Source of the DNA: Oscillibacter sp. 1-3
GTDB taxonomy: Bacteria; Bacillota; Clostridia; Oscillospirales; Oscillospiraceae
Assembly: GCF_000403435.2 (NCBI RefSeq)
Contig: NZ_KE159710.1
Span: forward strand, 248,001 to 312,000
Direction: 5' to 3'
DNA: 64,000 nucleotides
Shown: one piece after another, positions 63,982 through 64,000 of the stretch
Position numbering within the stretch: position 1 is the stretch's first letter
Layout of the letters: every line of letters starts with the position of its first letter
Notes under the pieces: generated by a model
Databases searched by the model: none
Told to the model about the DNA's origin: nothing
The model's input: only the letters and a program-made list of their open reading frames with translations
Position numbers and translations under genes: made by a program

Positions 63982-64000
63982 AAAAATGTGTTGGTTTTCC

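Overview
The window looks like chromosome of an anaerobic, spore-forming, fairly GC-rich member of the Clostridia, most likely the Oscillospiraceae/Ruminococcaceae group. The evidence is the spoIIA sporulation operon, a V-type ATPase whose c-ring carries sodium-ligand residues, ferredoxin-linked enzymes (2-oxoacid:ferredoxin oxidoreductase, radical SAM, polyferredoxin), and Gram-positive cis-regulation (T-box, CsoR sites, Bacillus-type SOS box, GGAGG ribosome sites). The species assignment is inference; no rRNA or tRNA gene was recognised.

Layout. 1-3942: left end of a V-ATPase operon (minus strand). 4601-8250: a DivIVA-like protein and a CsoR-controlled copA whose 3' end is fused to a CopZ-like domain. 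8500-15300: tandem mgtC genes, a tandem glycine riboswitch driving an alanine/glycine symporter, an orphan membrane protein and a chemoreceptor. 15671-20344: a MATE exporter behind an attenuator-like leader, a lipoprotein, and folT-folC behind a THF riboswitch. 20429-25310: a 4Fe-4S protein with a CRP/FNR-type site, an SOS-box promoter driving a 34-residue membrane peptide plus a two-gene DNA-repair cassette, and the convergent spoIIA operon. 25380-34430: valS with a valine T-box, then an XRE regulator-comEC-holA-rnmV operon.

34661-39418: a sigma-54 activator followed by three TTCTA-N6-TAGAA palindromes, a sigma-54 promoter, a CitMHS transporter and an AtuA-type pair, which reads as a self-contained hydroxy-acid or organic-acid catabolic unit. 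39494-48912: a MATE fused to a cytidylate-kinase-like domain, and a complete dipeptide/oligopeptide ABC importer co-transcribed with a serine hydrolase. 49044-58655: a plus-strand catabolic cluster with an LpdD-like prenyl-FMN protein, a DASS carboxylate carrier, an Lrp regulator, a four-subunit 2-oxoacid oxidoreductase, a CoA-transferase, UbiX and UbiD. Its substrate is unknown. 59029-63812: a minus-strand 3-hydroxybutyrate/acetoacetate operon (3-hydroxybutyrate dehydrogenase, AtoD, AtoA, 3-hydroxyacyl-CoA dehydrogenase, GntP permease) with a second sigma-54 promoter at the right edge.

Two families of short inverted-repeat elements are scattered between genes. Family A has ends CCTTGTTTGAAAAATG and a full length of about 157 bp, with eight copies. 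Family B has ends close to TTAGAAGCTGTATTCA and 50-220 bp copies. Several sit between a promoter and its gene, so they must be transcribed as 5' leader.
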